From Pontibacter akesuensis (lineage in GTDB: Bacteria > Bacteroidota > Bacteroidia > Cytophagales > Hymenobacteraceae), in the NCBI RefSeq assembly GCF_001611675.1, contig NZ_CP014766.1, positions 868,001-932,000 on the forward strand: a stretch of 64,000 bases of DNA, written 5' to 3'. Below, in pieces: positions 7,895 to 16,431 of the stretch (its first letter is position 1; every line of letters begins with the position of its first letter). A model generated the notes under the pieces. It saw nothing but the letters and a program-made list of their open reading frames with translations, searched no databases and had not been told where the DNA came from. The position numbers and the translations under genes were made by a program.

Positions 7895-8007
7895 ATCTTT
7901 TTCGCTGTCCTGGGCATCCTGTTCCCGCACCGGCAAATATATCACGCCCCTGCCCCCATTACTCTCCTTGCTTCCGTATGATAAGGACTGACAACCAAAT
8001 AGAGAAA

Positions 8008-8763
8008 ATGGCAGATCAAGCATTGATAGTAGGTGGCACGACAGGAATGGGCAGGGCCACAGCAGAACTGCTGCTCAGGGGCGGCATTGAAGTAATCATC
8101 ATGGGCAGGCCTGGCAGGAAGCTGGAGGCGGCAAGGGAAGAGCTGTCCGCTCATGGTAAAGCCCATGCAGTAGGCGTAGACCTGAGTAGCCTGCCTGACG
8201 TACAGCAATTCAGCAGCAGCCTCAAGACAGCGTTTCCTGATTTAAAGTACCTGCTCAATGCAGCAGGGTACTTCAGCCCTAAGCCCTTCCTTGAGCATAC
8301 CGAGGAGGACTATGACCGCTACCACGCGTTTAATAAAGCTTTCTTTTTCATCACCCAGGAGGCGGCCAGGGTGATGAAAGGCAATGGGGGCGGGTCCATC
8401 GTCAACATCGGTTCTATGTGGGCCAAACAGGCAATCAAGGCAACCCCCTCCTCGGCGTACTCGATGGCTAAGGCGGGTGTGCACAGCCTTACTCAGCACC
8501 TGGCCATGGAGCTGGCAGACTACAACATCCGCGTCAATGCCGTCTCGCCGGCAGTGGTGGTAACGCCTATATACGCTGCGTTCATAGAGGAGGACAAAAT
8601 CGAGGAAGCGCTGCAGGGATTCAACTCCTTTCACCCGATAGGAAGAGTCGGGCGGGCGCAGGATGTTGCCAATGTCATTCATTTCCTGCTCACAGACAAA
8701 AGCTCCTGGGTAACCGGGGCCATCTGGGACGTGGACGGGGGAGTGATGGCAGGCAGGAACTGA
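8008..8763 (+). CDS. short-chain dehydrogenase/reductase (SDR)
   Basis: 251 residues from ATG 8008 ([15 protein letters not shown]); a start at 7978 is possible but would add ten residues before the Rossmann fold. The glycine-rich cofactor motif is GGTTGMGRA, and the catalytic Ser-Tyr-Lys sits in NIGSMWAK and YSMAKAG. The C-terminus ends with the classical [11 protein letters not shown]. An Arg after the glycine motif (MGRPGRK) suggests NADP(H) preference. The substrate cannot be predicted. It is an isolated gene with no operon partner. Confidence 0.85.
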   Translation: MADQALIVGGTTGMGRATAELLLRGGIEVIIMGRPGRKLEAAREELSAHGKAHAVGVDLSSLPDVQQFSSSLKTAFPDLKYLLNAAGYFSPKPFLEHTEEDYDRYHAFNKAFFFITQEAARVMKGNGGGSIVNIGSMWAKQAIKATPSSAYSMAKAGVHSLTQHLAMELADYNIRVNAVSPAVVVTPIYAAFIEEDKIEEALQGFNSFHPIGRVGRAQDVANVIHFLLTDKSSWVTGAIWDVDGGVMAGRN

Positions 8764-9182
8764 ACAGCAGCGCAATAAGATGGCTTTAAGCGCTTGCTTG
8801 CTACAACTGACTCCCAAGCTTTCCACCCTCTATGTGATATGTGAAACTGCAATTCCTAAACAGCGACCAAGAAAGAGTAGTAGCTGTTGCATCATATAGG
8901 GCCATATCCCTTCTCAATGAGATGGATACTCCGCCAGCCCTACGCCGGGAAGGCCCTGGCAAGAAACATGGCTTCAGGAGGTGGCAGGTTTTTTCCTTTG
9001 GAGGGTTGTTGTTTGTGTATAGAGCCGTAGTGCTTTTTGGGGTGCTAAACATTGAGTAGCGGGTCAGCAGGTAACCAAGCTAAAAGACTGTGGAGTTTAA
9101 AAACTATAAAGAAGAAAGAGTTTTGCTGTACAGAAACTATTATTTTATACAGCGGCTTTAACCTATATAACTGACGTTATAG
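8764..9182. other. gene-free interval
   Basis: No credible gene on either strand. Short frames lack family features and start signals. The terminator-like repeat at 9175-9232 closes the interval. Confidence 0.5.
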
Positions 9183-9232
9183 AACAGTAAAGGCTCCCCG
9201 TGATGAGGAGCCTTTACTGTTTATAGCTCATA
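9175..9232. repeat. dispersed terminator-like repeat, copy 2
   Basis: Homologous over about 60 bp to 5771-5830, including the flanks outside the hairpin (CGTTATAGAACA on the left, CATAAG on the right). Confidence 0.5.
9183..9221. terminator. 15-bp perfect stem-loop
   Basis: AACAGTAAAGGCTCC and its exact reverse complement flank a 9-nt loop. It lies 59 bp past the stop of the minus-strand lipoprotein gene (9280), so it probably ends that transcript. Confidence 0.65.
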
Positions 9233-9279
9233 AGCTCAATTATGTTAAGCAAGAGGAACGAACTTAGCTAAAAAGCCTT

Positions 9280-10203
9280 CTAATGCTTTCTAGCTGTTTT
9301 GAGTGCTGTGTTCTTCACTTCAAATTTATTTTCAATTCTGATACTTGAGTCAAAGTTTCCTTCATGGCTGATAATGACCTTTCCCCCAACCGTGTAAGTG
9401 CCTTCTTCAACAGGGGTGTACAACAGAATATAATGAGGTCCCGACCTTATAACCTTTGGTTTTAAGTTAACGCCATCTTCGGCCCCTTTACAAGTCACCT
9501 TAGAGAAATCCAAGCCTATTTTTGATAAGTAAGTTTCATTGGCATTAACAGTTGAGGATACTGTATCTTTCGTGCCGTGTTCTTCCTCCTCTAAAGGTGA
9601 GGGAACAACGAAAGTATAGGCATAACCTGTACCAAGAGAACTGCCAAAATCGGCATTAACAGTTAAGTACACTGTATCTCTAGTGCCGTATTTTTCTCTA
9701 TCTAAATAGGAGGGAATAACAAATGAATAGCCATAACCTGTACCAAGGGAAGCTTCGTAATGCATTAATATCATTCCTTCAGCGACAGTAGTTAAATATA
9801 GAAGGTTATAATACTTCAGACTATCTGCTGAGGAGCGCAGTTGGTTCTTTATTTCCTTAATAGAATACGACAATTCCCCGCCGTCTCTACTATGCTTAGT
9901 GTATCTTGCCTCCACTGAATCAGAGTAGAGCAGTAGGTTTTCAATGGTTCGCTCTTTCATGAAATTTCTTCTCCAGGAAACAATCTGATTGCAATCAGCG
10001 GCTAGGATCGAGTCCCTAGGATCTCCTAATTCTTCAGGAACTCTTAATTCTTCATAATAGGCTATGACCGAAGAAAATGCTTGCTCATTAAAGGCTATAT
10101 TCCGCATGCAACTATCCCTTTTAATCATCAATTCAAGGTCATCTGATTTCTTGGAGCACGAAAACAGTAAAAGAACAAACAGAAATGGTATAGCTGATTT
10201 CAT
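9280..10203 (-). CDS. lipoprotein of unknown function with an internal 37-residue tandem duplication
   Basis: 307 residues. The start MKSAIPFLFVLLLFSCSKK has a short hydrophobic signal and a lipobox (LFSC), so it is probably anchored in a membrane after lipidation. The middle contains two adjacent copies of a 37-residue unit: SLGTGYGYSFVIPSYLDREK followed by YGTRDTVYLTVNAD, and SLGTGYAYTFVVPSPLEEEE followed by HGTKDTVSSTVNAN. In DNA the copies start at 9541 and 9652 (period 111 bp). After the repeats a beta-rich segment (HYILLYTPVEEGTYTVGGKV) resembles an Ig-like module. No family was recognised. A terminator-like hairpin lies downstream. Confidence 0.75.
   Translation of the reverse strand: MKSAIPFLFVLLLFSCSKKSDDLELMIKRDSCMRNIAFNEQAFSSVIAYYEELRVPEELGDPRDSILAADCNQIVSWRRNFMKERTIENLLLYSDSVEARYTKHSRDGGELSYSIKEIKNQLRSSADSLKYYNLLYLTTVAEGMILMHYEASLGTGYGYSFVIPSYLDREKYGTRDTVYLTVNADFGSSLGTGYAYTFVVPSPLEEEEHGTKDTVSSTVNANETYLSKIGLDFSKVTCKGAEDGVNLKPKVIRSGPHYILLYTPVEEGTYTVGGKVIISHEGNFDSSIRIENKFEVKNTALKTARKH
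9541..9762 (-). repeat. 111-bp tandem duplication inside the lipoprotein gene
   Basis: GGCATTAACAGTT begins both units (9541 and 9652). Both contain ACTGTATCT...GTGCCGT and CATAACCTGTACCAAG at the same spacing. The units have diverged but remain in frame. Confidence 0.8.
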
Positions 10204-10766
10204 TATATAGTACCTGATTATGGTATAAATGGAACCGAATATACTATAAAAAACCTATCGGCAGTTCCTAGCCTCTTCTACTTCGAGCTGTGGAGGCTGA
10301 GCTAATAACAAACCTTATGTTCAACCCTACTTATATTTGTCTCACTATTCCCGCTATTTCCGGGACAACAACACCAAGCAACCGACAGCAAGTGTTTGTC
10401 ACTCGCCAATACGAGCGGTATAGCCACTGTCTAACTCCAAAGGATAACTCCAACATACATCCGTTCACTTACTCCCAATGGGAGGTCGACCAACTTTAGG
10501 ACAGCGTTGGCCCGGCAGGTTGACTATTCATGAACCCAGAGAGGACGGTGACGTAAAAAAATTGACAGAACAGCAGCAGCTGCTCTGTACACTACCACTC
10601 CACTGCTCCTTTCAGCGCCCACCCTCCCTTTGCCGAGCAGTACCCTATTTTATTACTTGACTGGTTTCTTATGCATTACATTTCGTTCGTACCGCCTCCC
10701 TTCTACCCTGCAGCAGGAACCAAGCAGGAGTTCTTTACGCATATTTTTTAACTACAATTTTTACTT
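10204..10766. other. gene-free interval with second copy of the hairpin repeat
   Basis: ATTTGTCTCActATTCCCGCtaTTTCCGGGAcaa at about 10328-10365 repeats the element at 3788-3822. No gene is convincing here. The last 100 bases presumably hold the promoter of the esterase gene. Confidence 0.45.
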
Positions 10767-11936
10767 ATGAAAAACAAACAGACTCATGTAAGTGCCGTTA
10801 TGCTTCATGCCGGCACTGTGCGCAGGCTATCAGCACAGGGGGCCAGACTCTTCGCCCTGCTCTTCCTCTCCACCTTCCTGCTCAGCTGCGAAGACGAGGT
10901 GATCGGGGACATCTTCGACAAAGACGGCGGCAAGGCGGAAAACATCCAGCCCAACGGCCCAAACCCGGAGTGGGCGCCCGACATCGACCCGCAGATGCTG
11001 GCGGTGATCGAGCAGTTCCAGAGCTATGATATCGTGCCCTACCCCATGCTGACGGCGGACCAGGCGCGGGAGGAGCCCACCTTCCATGACGCGCTGGTGG
11101 ACCTGCTGCGCGAGAACGACATCAGCCCCGAGCCAGCCAAGGTGTCGGTGAAGCACATGACCATTCCCAACGGCACGGGTCAGGGGCTGCTGGTGCGCAC
11201 CTACACCCCGCGCAGCGGCACGGGTCCCTTCCCGGTGGTGGTGTACTACCACGGCGGGGGCTGGGTGCTTACCGACCTGGACACCTACGAACCGTCGGCC
11301 AGTGCGCTGGCGGAGCGATCAGGGGCCATCGTGGTGTCCGTGGCTTACCGCCAGGCGCCGGAGCACGTGTTCCCGGCCGCCCATGAGGATGCCTACGCCG
11401 CCTACAAGTGGGCACGCGAGCATGCTTCCCAGATCAACGGAAACCCGGGCAAGGTAGCAACAGCCGGTGAGAGCGCCGGGGGCAACCTGGCGGTGGCCGT
11501 GGCACTCATGGCCAGGGACCGCGGTATGCAACTGCCGGACCACATTGTGTCGATCTATCCAATAGCAGATGGGGACGTTGAGTCGCCAACTTATGAGCAA
11601 TATGAGAATGCTCTGTTTCTCAACAAGGCGCTGATGCGCTGGTTCTTCAACCTCTATGTGCCCGATTGGCAGACCCAGACCCGCCCGCTGATCTCGCTCA
11701 TCGAGGCGGACCTTAGCGGCCTGCCGGCCACCACCATTATCAACGCCGAGATTGACCCGCTGCGCCATGAGGGAGGCGTGCTGGCCGAGCGGATGATGGA
11801 CGCTGGGGTTCCCGTGGAGCGCAGGGTGTACGAGGGAGTGACTCACGAGTTCTTCGGCATGGACGCACTGTTGGAGCAGGCCGTGGCGGCGCAGAAGTTT
11901 GCCGCCATGGAGCTTCGGGATGCCTTCAACGAGTAA
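10767..11936 (+). CDS. lipoprotein alpha/beta-hydrolase, hormone-sensitive-lipase-type esterase
   Basis: 389 residues. The N-terminus has a hydrophobic stretch and lipobox (FLLSC, Cys41), so it is exported and probably lipid-anchored. The hydrolase domain carries the HSL oxyanion motif HGGGW (162-166), nucleophile Ser236 in GESAGG, Asp330 in EIDPLRHEGG and His360 in GVTHEFFGM, which makes a complete catalytic triad. Family members hydrolyse short acyl esters; the physiological substrate is unknown. The lipoprotein at 12189 follows after two hairpins, so it is probably a separate unit. Confidence 0.85.
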   Translation: MKNKQTHVSAVMLHAGTVRRLSAQGARLFALLFLSTFLLSCEDEVIGDIFDKDGGKAENIQPNGPNPEWAPDIDPQMLAVIEQFQSYDIVPYPMLTADQAREEPTFHDALVDLLRENDISPEPAKVSVKHMTIPNGTGQGLLVRTYTPRSGTGPFPVVVYYHGGGWVLTDLDTYEPSASALAERSGAIVVSVAYRQAPEHVFPAAHEDAYAAYKWAREHASQINGNPGKVATAGESAGGNLAVAVALMARDRGMQLPDHIVSIYPIADGDVESPTYEQYENALFLNKALMRWFFNLYVPDWQTQTRPLISLIEADLSGLPATTIINAEIDPLRHEGGVLAERMMDAGVPVERRVYEGVTHEFFGMDALLEQAVAAQKFAAMELRDAFNE

Positions 11937-11954
11937 GGCAGCATAAAATCATCC

Positions 11955-11982
11955 AGCTAGGGAGCGGGCTCTCTCCCTAGCT
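11955..11982. terminator. stem-loop after esterase gene
   Basis: AGCTAGGGAG / CTCCCTAGCT, a 10-bp perfect stem 18 bp after the stop, with no T-run. Confidence 0.5.
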
Positions 11983-11992
11983 ACTGCACAAG

Positions 11993-12021
11993 GCCGCTTT
12001 GTACAAAACAGAGCGGCTTTT
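11993..12021 (+). terminator. rho-independent terminator
   Basis: GCCGCT / AGCGGC stem followed by TTTT, just downstream of the previous hairpin. It closes the esterase transcript. Confidence 0.6.
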
Positions 12022-12025
12022 GCAT

Positions 12026-12088
12026 GCCTGCAAGCACGTTCTCGCAATAACTTTAACATTATAAAATCCACCGTCGCCTGCAAGCACG
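12026..12088 (+). repeat. short direct repeat GCCTGCAAGCACG
   Basis: The 13-mer occurs at 12026-12038 and 12076-12088 (period 50), upstream of the next lipoprotein gene. It could be a regulator binding pair or chance. Confidence 0.35.
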
Positions 12089-12188
12089 GAATATTTGTTT
12101 AAAATTCATCTATTACTGCCTGACTGTCAACCTTTAAGTATCGCGCTGTCGTATATAACATCTAATGTATTACTAAAACAAAAAAGTT

Positions 12189-12872
12189 ATGAAGAACAAA
12201 TACTTAAGCGTGGCAGCGCTTGCACTCAGCACGTTCCTTTTTGTTGGCTGTGATGACGAAGACATAAAAGACTTCTTCCCAAAGCCCTCTGATGGCGACT
12301 CTAAAAATTGGGATATTATAAACTTCGAGATGTACAAGACAGGCTTTCTGACCGAGGTGAAGAGCTCCAATGGCACCGGCCCTATCATGGTGAACGCCAT
12401 GCGCAGGCAGAGCAACGGCACCTACGCTAATGGGAACCACGCTATGATCTTTAACACGCACACACCCACCGGCGATGACACGGACCTGTTTACCGGCATA
12501 CACCACCCGCAGGGCTACGACCTAAGCAAGGTACTCATCATCAACCAGGACATGAACAGCACGCCCAACGACAACCAGTATGGGGGCACTATGACACTGG
12601 ACTTCTCCTCGATGGGGACAGTCACGCTGCATGAGCTGACGGCGCTGGACATTGACAAATACGAGAACATGTCTTACGTGAGGCTCTACGGCGCAAACAA
12701 CCGTATGCTGCTGGAGAAGAAGCTGATGAACATGGGCAACAACTCGGTTCAGGTGGTTGATCTGGGAAATACTTCCGGCGTTATGCGACTGGAGGTTACA
12801 CTGGACGGAACCAATAACGGCATGCCAGCTGGTTCAGGAGCGATAGACAACATCAAGTTTATGAAAGACTAA
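12189..12872 (+). CDS. lipoprotein of unknown function
   Basis: 227 residues with signal peptide and lipobox (FLFVGC), so it is probably surface- or periplasm-anchored. After a short acidic linker (DDEDIKDFFPKPSDGD) the body looks like a single beta-sandwich domain (NWDIINFEMYKTGF ... TMTLDFSSMGTVTLHELTAL ... GVMRLEVTLDGT ... AIDNIKFMKD). The ending resembles that of carbohydrate-binding-like or PEP-exosortase-associated sandwich domains, but no family is recognised. The short start with DDED after the Cys matches the neighbouring esterase (CEDEVIGDIFDKDGG), which suggests the two lipoproteins share a sorting signal or evolutionary history. Confidence 0.75.
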   Translation: MKNKYLSVAALALSTFLFVGCDDEDIKDFFPKPSDGDSKNWDIINFEMYKTGFLTEVKSSNGTGPIMVNAMRRQSNGTYANGNHAMIFNTHTPTGDDTDLFTGIHHPQGYDLSKVLIINQDMNSTPNDNQYGGTMTLDFSSMGTVTLHELTALDIDKYENMSYVRLYGANNRMLLEKKLMNMGNNSVQVVDLGNTSGVMRLEVTLDGTNNGMPAGSGAIDNIKFMKD

Positions 12873-12917
12873 GCATACTGCTCTTTGTTGAGCGGATGCA
12901 TTGTCAGATCTAATTAG

Positions 12918-12957
12918 AAGGGTAGAAGAGCCTTGTATGGTTCTTCTGCCCTTTTTT
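12918..12957 (+). terminator. rho-independent terminator
   Basis: AAGGGTAGAAGAGCC pairs with GGTTCTTCTGCCCTT (two G-T wobbles), followed by a run of T. It ends the lipoprotein gene. Confidence 0.75.
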
Positions 12958-13040
12958 GCTTTTATAGCTGAATCATACTTAGTAATAAGTATCATTTACC
13001 CTTTTTCACACGAAGGAATTGCTAAAAGGCGGCTATAAAA

Positions 13041-13083
13041 AGCCTCGGCCCCTGACCAATATAAGTGGTCAGGGGCCGAGGCT
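13041..13083. terminator. bidirectional terminator, perfect 18-bp stem
   Basis: AGCCTCGGCCCCTGACCA and its exact reverse complement around a 7-nt loop, with A-rich left and T-rich right flanks. It lies between the convergent lipoprotein and ferritin-like genes. Confidence 0.8.
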
Positions 13084-13176
13084 CATTTTAAGTTTAGCAT
13101 TAGCAACGTATAGCCAAACAGCTTTAAAACTATTAGGCTATACTTTATACCGAGTGTATGTTCGTTCTGTTCCTGA

Positions 13177-13998
13177 TTAGGAAACGATGAACGGGGCCAC
13201 GATGCTGGTCACCTGCTCCTTTGTGAGCGGCTCATCCCAAGCCTCCTTCACAGCGTTGGCTGGTGCCTTCGTTACGCGGGTAACTTCGACTCCCACATGG
13301 GTGGTGTTGTCCTCGTTAGCGTATATCGGCCTTGTTGCCTGCATGAAAGTGCTTCCGAATCCTTCGATGCCGTCATCCTCAGTGATCCAGCCCTTCTCGT
13401 TGCGCAGCCTTCTTACCTGGGAGGCATGCCGTGCTTCCACTGAATGTATTTTCAGCGCCACGGTTAGCAGTGCATCATTGTCCATTAGGTTCGCTGCCTG
13501 TCCCTTGTAGGCGCTGACGCCTGTATCCTCAAAGGCCTGAGACACGGCAAGGAAGAGCTTGTAGTTGGTGAAGGGGCTTGGAAAAGCACCTTTCGCCGTG
13601 AAGTCAAAGTTGCTCGGCACACCAGCCAGGTTTCCCCCGAGCGAGTTTATGGTAGACTCCAGCAGCTCCACATGAATTCGCTCGTGCTCCCGAATGGCCG
13701 TGAACACGTCCATGTCCGAAGCCGCCACCACGCCTGAGCGTACCCCCATGAGGTAGTACTGGTACTCCAGCCTTTCCAGCGTAAGGGCAAACTTAAGCAC
13801 AGCCATTACATCGTTGCTTTGGGCAAAAGCCATTTTAGGCATAGCCGTGAAAGCTGCCAGCGGCAGTGAGGAAAGGGCTACTTTTTTTGCCAGGCCGCCC
13901 ATTTTACGGAAGGCCTCTTTCCTGGACATGTAGGTGTCGATTTCCTCTTCTGTCTTTGTATCTGTATTGAATGAATCAAATAGTTTAATTAAGTCCAT
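13177..13998 (-). CDS. ferritin-like (four-helix di-iron type) exported protein
   Basis: 273 residues from ATG 13998 (MDLIKLFDSFNTDTKTEEE); the frame is open further upstream into the previous gene. The sequence around residues 30-60 (FRKMGGLAKKVALSSLPLAA ... MPKMAFAQS) looks like an export signal preceded by a long polar n-region. The mature part has ferritin-like helices with paired Glu/His positions (LERLEYQYYLMG, EHERIHVELLES, EARHASQVRRL), as in the Ferritin_2/DUF4439-type family. Iron or peroxide handling is possible but unproven. It follows the related gene at 14012 by 13 bp and is probably co-transcribed with it. Confidence 0.78.
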   Translation of the reverse strand: MDLIKLFDSFNTDTKTEEEIDTYMSRKEAFRKMGGLAKKVALSSLPLAAFTAMPKMAFAQSNDVMAVLKFALTLERLEYQYYLMGVRSGVVAASDMDVFTAIREHERIHVELLESTINSLGGNLAGVPSNFDFTAKGAFPSPFTNYKLFLAVSQAFEDTGVSAYKGQAANLMDNDALLTVALKIHSVEARHASQVRRLRNEKGWITEDDGIEGFGSTFMQATRPIYANEDNTTHVGVEVTRVTKAPANAVKEAWDEPLTKEQVTSIVAPFIVS

Positions 13999-14011
13999 GG
14001 TCGTCCTCCTG

Positions 14012-14740
14012 TTAAGATTTTGGTAAGTTACTAGCATTGATTTTGGTCACGATAAACGGTGAGGCCGCCTGAAGCACCATAGTTGGTGTAAAGGCACGGT
14101 CAAGGCCGTCATCAATGAAGTCTACAAAAGCCCCACCCGGGTTTATCAGGTCCTGGATGGCCTCCGCATGGCGGGCCTCCACAGATACAATTTTTCCGGC
14201 AACTAGCAGAAAGTCCTTGTTCTTAATTAGGCTGCCCGCGCCATTGTAGGCGGCAACCCCAAGGTCCTCGAAAGTTTGGGCTGTAGACAGCACGCTGGAC
14301 TTGTCTCCAAAATCTACCATGCTAAAATCAAAACGGAGGTCCGGAATGGCATTGCTTCCAAGTGCGGCCTTGAAAAAATCGCGGTGCGCGATTTCATGCT
14401 GCAGCACGTCGTTGAGCACCCGTACGTCCTCGTAGTTGGCTCCCCTGAAGAAGCCAGTCAGCGCCACTTTAGTATAGAAGGCCGCCTCCAGCTGCTCAAG
14501 GGCATAGGCATAGTTAAGGATGCCGATGTCACCGCTGCCCAAATTGACGGTATTGGGAGCCGGGTCCCCAGGTTTTGGGTTTTTAGGCGGTATGTAATCC
14601 TCCAGCATTTCGCAGCCGGAAAGCAGTATGGCTGAGGTGGCGATCGCAGCCCCGCTATACTGTAAGAAAGACCTGCGGGAGCTGTTCAGCTCCTTTTCAG
14701 GTCTCGGTTTGTTTTCATCCTGATTAGTAGTTTTCGACAT
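14012..14740 (-). CDS. ferritin-like protein with Tat signal and lipobox
   Basis: 242 residues from ATG 14740 (MSKTTNQDENKPRPEKELNS). A twin-arginine motif (SRRSFLQYSG) is followed by a hydrophobic stretch and a lipobox (LLSGC), so the protein is probably exported folded, with cofactor, and lipidated. The mature region carries the same helix motifs as its neighbour (LEQLEAAFYTKV, EIAHRDFFKAAL, EARHAEAIQDL), consistent with a four-helix ferritin-like fold that keeps metal-ligand Glu and His positions. The pair look like diverged tandem duplicates. An ECF sigma gene lies divergently upstream. Confidence 0.8.
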   Translation of the reverse strand: MSKTTNQDENKPRPEKELNSSRRSFLQYSGAAIATSAILLSGCEMLEDYIPPKNPKPGDPAPNTVNLGSGDIGILNYAYALEQLEAAFYTKVALTGFFRGANYEDVRVLNDVLQHEIAHRDFFKAALGSNAIPDLRFDFSMVDFGDKSSVLSTAQTFEDLGVAAYNGAGSLIKNKDFLLVAGKIVSVEARHAEAIQDLINPGGAFVDFIDDGLDRAFTPTMVLQAASPFIVTKINASNLPKS

Positions 14741-15325
14741 AATAAACCTCCTGATATAAATAAAACAAAATATTAATCTAACGGAAGCCTCCTCCAGCGG
14801 CGATTGCGTAGCAAAAGGAGGCATACCTATCCCATGGACAGGTATATGTCAGTGGCGGATTAACAGCGATGAAAGGAGCTGATAAAATGTTGAAAGGGTG
14901 TGGCTAGGCCGTGACGGGATGTTGGATGCGGATATGGAATGATTTACGATGTGGAGCAGCTAATGGTTTGATCAACTATGCTTTATAGTCAATTATTATA
15001 CAGTGTAATCATAGTTGTAACATAAGATAGCTGTTGCCTGTTGCCGCACTTGGGGATTTGGGCAATACGCTGTTGCAGCAACCTCTGCAAATTTGAACGG
15101 ATGCCAATATGCTAACAAGAGGCAAACTGAAGTAGCTACAGGAATCAGGCTTGCAGTAAAACAGAAAGAGGGAAGCATGCTGCACCCCTCTTTCTGTTTT
15201 AACAAGATGGGAAGTTCGAGCCATGTACGCTTCTGGCCGTGCATAACTGCCGCTAAATGAACGTCTTCCGCTTCTCTCCGTATAGCCCATTTCCTATGTG
15301 TTACTTAATCTAATACCAGCCTAGT
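14741..15325. other. divergent intergenic region between ferritin-like genes and sigma factor
   Basis: No convincing gene. It contains the strong hairpin at 15158-15200, which neither flanking gene needs, and otherwise presumably the two promoters. Confidence 0.5.
15158..15200 (+). terminator. orphan rho-independent terminator
   Basis: AAAACAGAAAGAGGG / CCCTCTTTCTGTTTT, a perfect 15-bp stem ending in T4. It lies in a divergent region with no annotated transcript ending there; a small RNA or short gene upstream on either strand is possible. Confidence 0.6.
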
Positions 15326-15886
15326 ATGGCTTTGCACCCAACAAAGACACTTTTAGAACGGCAACTGGTGGAACGGCTGCAGTCGGGAGACGAGGCTGCC
15401 CTCTCGCTACTCTACGACCACTACGCTGCAAACCTTCACGGGGCGATCCGCCGCATCATCAGGTGCGACCAGACGGCCGAGGACGTCCTGCAGGAGTGTT
15501 TCCTGAAGGTATGGGCCTCCATCAACGGCTACGACGCTGCGAAGGGCAGTCTGTTCACTTGGCTGCTGCGCATTGCCCGCAACAAGGCCATAGACGCCGC
15601 ACGGGCGCCCCATTACCGGTGGAGCCTTTGCAGCAGCGGCGTCAAAGCGGCGAAACACGACCCTCGCAATGTATGTCATTCCCTCAAGCCAGAGCACGTG
15701 GACGTGGGCGGGCTGGCTAGGTGTCTAAGTCCTGAGCACAGGATCGTGGTGGAACTGCTTTACTTCGGTGGCTGTACACAGGCGGAGGCGGCCCGGGAGC
15801 TGGGCATTCCGCTCGGCACCGTGAAGACCAGGGCAAGAAACGCCATCCGGGCGCTTCGCATGGTTTACAAGGCCCCGCCGCGTTGA
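15326..15886 (+). CDS. ECF-type RNA polymerase sigma factor
   Basis: 186 residues. Region 2 (LYDHYAANLHGAIRRI ... AEDVLQECFLKVWASI ... GSLFTWLLRIARNKAIDAAR) and region 4 (LSPEHRIVVELLYFGGCTQA ... LGIPLGTVKTRARNAIRAL) are complete, separated by a variable linker that contains two Cys. This is the standard two-domain ECF architecture. No anti-sigma gene follows. The closest neighbours are the divergent ferritin-like genes, which could be targets or simply adjacent. Promoter specificity cannot be read from sequence. Confidence 0.88.
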   Translation: MALHPTKTLLERQLVERLQSGDEAALSLLYDHYAANLHGAIRRIIRCDQTAEDVLQECFLKVWASINGYDAAKGSLFTWLLRIARNKAIDAARAPHYRWSLCSSGVKAAKHDPRNVCHSLKPEHVDVGGLARCLSPEHRIVVELLYFGGCTQAEAARELGIPLGTVKTRARNAIRALRMVYKAPPR

Positions 15887-16367
15887 AGCCTTTTGAATAG
15901 CAAAGCCCGGAGGAGCACGCAAATCCATATGCTGTGTGTCCTCGGTGGCAGTGGAGTGGTATGCCTCCCAAAGTTCTGGTAAGACCAGCGTGCGGTGCTA
16001 GAATGATTCAGAGCCGCCTCTCCTAAGTCCGTGGTACAAGCTATAGTAAGCAGAGGGGCAATAATCCTATAAAAACATTCCTATAATAAGTATACAGGTA
16101 ACTAGAAGGAGTCAAAAAGATACTTGCTGACCTTTCTTGACACGTTTTGCTATAGTTCCGTTCGATTCTTGAGAGTGTACTCATACCCTGCTGACAAACC
16201 CGAACAATTGAGGCTGTTTCACCTATAACACATGTTATGTTTAATAAGGTTTGAGCTTAAACGTATTTCTGATAGAAGTTAACCTACTTGATAGCCAAAT
16301 CCTCTCCCCTGTTTCCTTCAGAGCTAAAAGATATTAGTTTATTATCAAAAAATACTTTCACTTTTAG
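15887..16367. other. gene-free interval at the left edge of the defence island
   Basis: No gene, tRNA or integrase is seen. A short dyad ATAACAcaTGTTAT lies near 16227. Base composition turns AT-rich going right, marking the island boundary. Confidence 0.5.
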
Positions 16368-16407
16368 CCATAACACTTCTGCAAGGGACGTTGCAGATGT
16401 GTTATGG
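16368..16407. terminator. stem-loop at the 3' end of the Zorya operon
   Basis: CCATAACACTTCTGCAA pairs with TTGCAGATGTGTTATGG (one mismatch), loop GGGACG. It lies 25 bp beyond the zorD stop and probably ends the operon. Confidence 0.65.
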
Positions 16408-16431
16408 ATATGTCTAATATTGTATCAATAG

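Noticed and set aside
7748..7981. Plus-strand ORF of 77 codons
   Set aside because: It runs through the stem-loop at 7838-7894 and has no recognisable features.
14996..15290. Minus-strand ORFs upstream of the sigma gene
   Set aside because: Two overlapping frames with no conserved pattern that cross the orphan terminator.
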